Part shown: positions 62,346 to 64,000 of the stretch, piece by piece
Numbering within the stretch: position 1 is the first letter of the stretch
Layout of the letters: each line of letters begins with the position of its first letter
Assembly (NCBI RefSeq): GCF_003049525.1
Contig: NZ_PYWL01000003.1
Coordinates: forward strand, 372,001 to 436,000
Direction of reading: 5' to 3'
Length of the DNA stretch: 64,000 nt
From: Lysinibacillus fusiformis
Lineage (GTDB): Bacteria > Bacillota > Bacilli > Bacillales_A > Planococcaceae
Made by a program: the position numbers and the translations under genes
Notes under the pieces: generated by a model
What the model was told of the DNA's origin: nothing
The model's input: only the letters and a program-made list of their open reading frames with translations
Database searches by the model: none

Positions 62346-62518
62346 ACAACTATTCCATTCCACCAAGCATTCATGAACAATGACGTCTTCAAATCAGCAC
62401 AATTCAATACGAAGTTCCTTGAAGAGAACGAAGTATTGGGTGTAGCAGAAAAAGTGAAGTAAGCGGTCGTTATTTGAAAAGCCTCTAACTTTTTTTGCAG
62501 TTAGAGGTTTTTTGTTTA
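62346..62518 (+). repeat. accC 3'-end repeat, second copy
   Basis: Reproduces the last ~39 codons of accC ([20 protein letters not shown] and [14 protein letters not shown] in frame), the stop codon and the terminator. It has no start codon or upstream accC sequence, so it is not expressed as a protein. Confidence 0.9.
62480..62514 (+). terminator. Duplicate of the accC terminator
   Basis: GCCTCTAACT and AGTTAGAGG arms with a T-rich loop, then TTTTTTG. Confidence 0.85.
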
Positions 62519-62563
62519 TACCATTGTATAATTTGGGTAGAGCAGTTGAGGAGGGGGATCAAG

Positions 62564-62890
62564 ATGCCTGTATATAATAAGCTAGTAAGAGATAATATAT
62601 TAGAAATAATGGATGCGAAAGGTGTAACTTATCGTGCGCGTACTCTAGAACCAATTGAGCTTTTAACGGAAGTGAAAGCAAAAATGCTCGAGGAAGCTAG
62701 GGAGTTTCATGAAGCTACTACTGTACAAGATGAGGTTGAGGAATTAGTAGATATTTTAGAGCTAGTATATACAGCAATTTGTGCACTAGGTGTGAGCTAT
62801 GAAGAGCTTGAGGCATTCCGTAATCAGAAGAAAATGGAGCGCGGAGGCTTTGACAAGGGGATTTATTTAATAAATGTTGAAGATCAATAA
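62564..62890 (+). CDS. MazG-like nucleotide pyrophosphohydrolase
   Basis: ATG 62564 after GAGGAGGGGG; earlier starts lie in the terminator. 108 residues: MPVYNKLVRDNILEIMDAKG at the start, AKMLEEAREFHEATTVQDEV then EELVDILELVYTAICALGVS, which carry the EExxE...ExxD metal motif of all-alpha NTP pyrophosphatases (phosphoribosyl-ATP pyrophosphohydrolase-like). Likely house-cleaning of non-canonical nucleotides. Substrate unknown. Confidence 0.88.
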   Translation: MPVYNKLVRDNILEIMDAKGVTYRARTLEPIELLTEVKAKMLEEAREFHEATTVQDEVEELVDILELVYTAICALGVSYEELEAFRNQKKMERGGFDKGIYLINVEDQ

Positions 62891-63016
62891 TAATCATTTC
62901 ATGAAGCTTCTTTATAAATTAAAACGGCTTTCGACAGCCAAACCTTCCTTTTTATAGTATAATATATGTAAGTACAGCATTTGTTTGTGATGTGTAAGGG
63001 AAAGGATGATATTTGT

Positions 63017-63427
63017 ATGGCAGAGAAAGTAGGACAATCTTTCGTACAACCAACACCTTCTGGAAAAGAAGAGCTTGGAAAAATTGAAGTAGCGGCAGAG
63101 GTTATCGAGGTTGTGGCAGGGATCGCAGTAAATGAGGTCGAAGGCATTGCTGCAACACGTGGTAATATTGCGACAGGTGTCGTGGAACGTTTCGGTAAAA
63201 AGGTACACAATAAAGGGATTAAATCAGGTGTAACAGAAACGGGTGAAATCGCTATTGATGTATTTTGCTCTGTGAAATATGGATATGCCATTCCTAAGGT
63301 AGCGAAGGAAGTACAAACACAGATACGCCAAGCTATTTTTAATATGACAGCACTCGAAACTGCAGAAGTAAATGTGCATATTACAGCGATTCATTTCGAA
63401 AAAGAAGAAACTGTAGTACATGAATAA
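63017..63427 (+). CDS. Asp23/Gls24 family envelope stress protein (YqhY-like)
   Basis: ATG 63017 with AAAGGA upstream; 136 residues. ELGKIEVAAEVIEVVAGIAV then NEVEGIAATRGNIATGVVER and VFCSVKYGYAIPKVAKEVQT are typical Asp23 motifs. In B. subtilis yqhY follows accC directly; here the accC end duplication and GNAT/MazG genes intervene. In B. subtilis YqhY affects acetyl-CoA carboxylase activity, so the link to accBC may be functional. Confidence 0.92.
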   Translation: MAEKVGQSFVQPTPSGKEELGKIEVAAEVIEVVAGIAVNEVEGIAATRGNIATGVVERFGKKVHNKGIKSGVTETGEIAIDVFCSVKYGYAIPKVAKEVQTQIRQAIFNMTALETAEVNVHITAIHFEKEETVVHE

Positions 63428-63433
63428 AACTAA

Positions 63434-63476
63434 AAGGATTGCCCGTAGATGACATATCTGTGGGCAATCCTTTTTA
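63434..63476. terminator. Intrinsic terminator after the asp23-like gene
   Basis: AGGATTGCCC and GGGCAATCCT arms with a 17-base loop, then TTTTTAAATTT. May also end the convergent MFS transcript. Confidence 0.9.
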
Positions 63477-63520
63477 AATTTGGAAATTCATTCATAATAT
63501 TATATTGTATCGCTGTCCGT

Positions 63521-64000
63521 TTATAATTCAATATGCTTTGGTTTTCTCCAGAATAACGCAAGGATGACACCAATTACTAAAACAATTGTGGCAAAGTAAT
63601 ATGGATAGTTCAAATTAATATCGAACAATATTCCGCCTAAAATAGGACCGAAAATATTACCAAGGCTTGTAAACATAGAGTTCATACCACCCACAAACCC
63701 TTGCTCATTGCCAGCAATCTTAGATAAATAAGAAGTGACTGCTGGACGAATTAAATCGAAACCAACAAAAATAAAGAATGTGACAAATAAGATGGCAAAA
63801 TAATGATTCACGATAGTCATAGCAAAAGTTAAGACCGCTGAGAGGATCAGCGAATAGCGAATGACATTAATTTCCCCCATTTTCTTTGTCAGCCAATCAA
63901 ATAGTAATAATTGTGCCAATGCACCTACAATTCCACTACCTGTAATGATAATGGCGATATCTGATGGCGTAAAGGCGAATTTATGGTCGACGAATAAACT
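63521..64000 (-). CDS. MFS transporter, C-terminal part (cut by the window end)
   Basis: Read on the minus strand, the frame is open to the last base and gives ~159 residues: DHKFAFTPSDIAIIITGSGI, then ALAQLLLFDWLTKKMGEINV, GFDLIRPAVTSYLSKIAGNE, GGMNSMFTSLGNIFGPILGG and four or five membrane helices. The loop DWLTKKMG and the GNIFGPILGG helix are typical of drug:H+ antiporter-1 MFS pumps (Bmr/NorA/TetA-like). The N-terminal half lies outside the window. Confidence 0.85.
   Translation of the reverse strand, partial: SLFVDHKFAFTPSDIAIIITGSGIVGALAQLLLFDWLTKKMGEINVIRYSLILSAVLTFAMTIVNHYFAILFVTFFIFVGFDLIRPAVTSYLSKIAGNEQGFVGGMNSMFTSLGNIFGPILGGILFDINLNYPYYFATIVLVIGVILALFWRKPKHIEL

Overview
The window is AT-rich, low-GC Gram-positive chromosome. 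The gene order yqhL, lipM, (nrdJ), yqhQ, yqhR, aroQ, Xaa-Pro peptidase, efp, spoIIIA genes, accB, accC, asp23-like is that of the Bacillus subtilis yqh/spoIIIA/acc region. A forespore-channel operon marks an endospore former. ComX/ComP, S-layer-homology proteins and the general protein style suggest Bacillaceae/Planococcaceae, most likely a Lysinibacillus-like organism; the genus is inference.

Region 1 (1-17.3 kb) is one co-directional block that looks like the accessory and tip half of a contractile injection apparatus: FHA protein (cut by the window edge), membrane PP2C phosphatase, a PP2C-like protein that has lost its metal ligands and carries a membrane helix and TPR-like repeats, two unrecognised proteins, an Hsp70/actin-like SrfB-type ATPase, a further unknown, a DcrB/DUF1795-like (EagR-type) protein, two VgrG-like spike proteins, a pentapeptide-repeat protein, a DUF4280 PAAR-like protein, and a lysine-rich polymorphic toxin with a pre-toxin region and a PD-(D/E)xK-like nuclease tip followed by candidate immunity genes. 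No sheath, tube or AAA ATPase gene is in the window; they could lie upstream.

Region 2 (17.3-31 kb) is a graveyard and reservoir of toxin tips and immunity genes. Pieces of the VgrG C-terminus plus toxin N-terminus recur at about 20.5 kb and 25.6 kb in front of different tips; a second long repeat lies at 18.9 and 24.1 kb; a deaminase toxin is broken into three separate pieces. An IS3-family remnant, an SLH protein, an ADP-ribosylglycohydrolase and a SUKH protein follow.

Region 3 (31-43.7 kb) holds a comX-comP quorum-sensing pair with no comQ or comA beside it, a 956-residue secreted repeat protein, a regulator followed by an MFS transporter, an AbgB-like M20 hydrolase and a glutaminase, and a divergent APC amino-acid permease under a glycine-riboswitch-like leader with its own terminator.

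Region 4 (44-64 kb) is the conserved core: rhodanese, octanoyltransferase LipM, class II ribonucleotide reductase behind two NrdR-like boxes, esterase, an XRE regulator with operator-like palindromes, yqhQ/yqhR, aroQ, aminopeptidase, efp, a flavin oxidoreductase, a reduced spoIIIA operon (AC-AH only, with short AE, AF and AG), accBC, a 1.2-kb accessory segment flanked by a duplicated accC 3' end, a MazG-like protein, an Asp23 protein and an MFS transporter cut by the window end.
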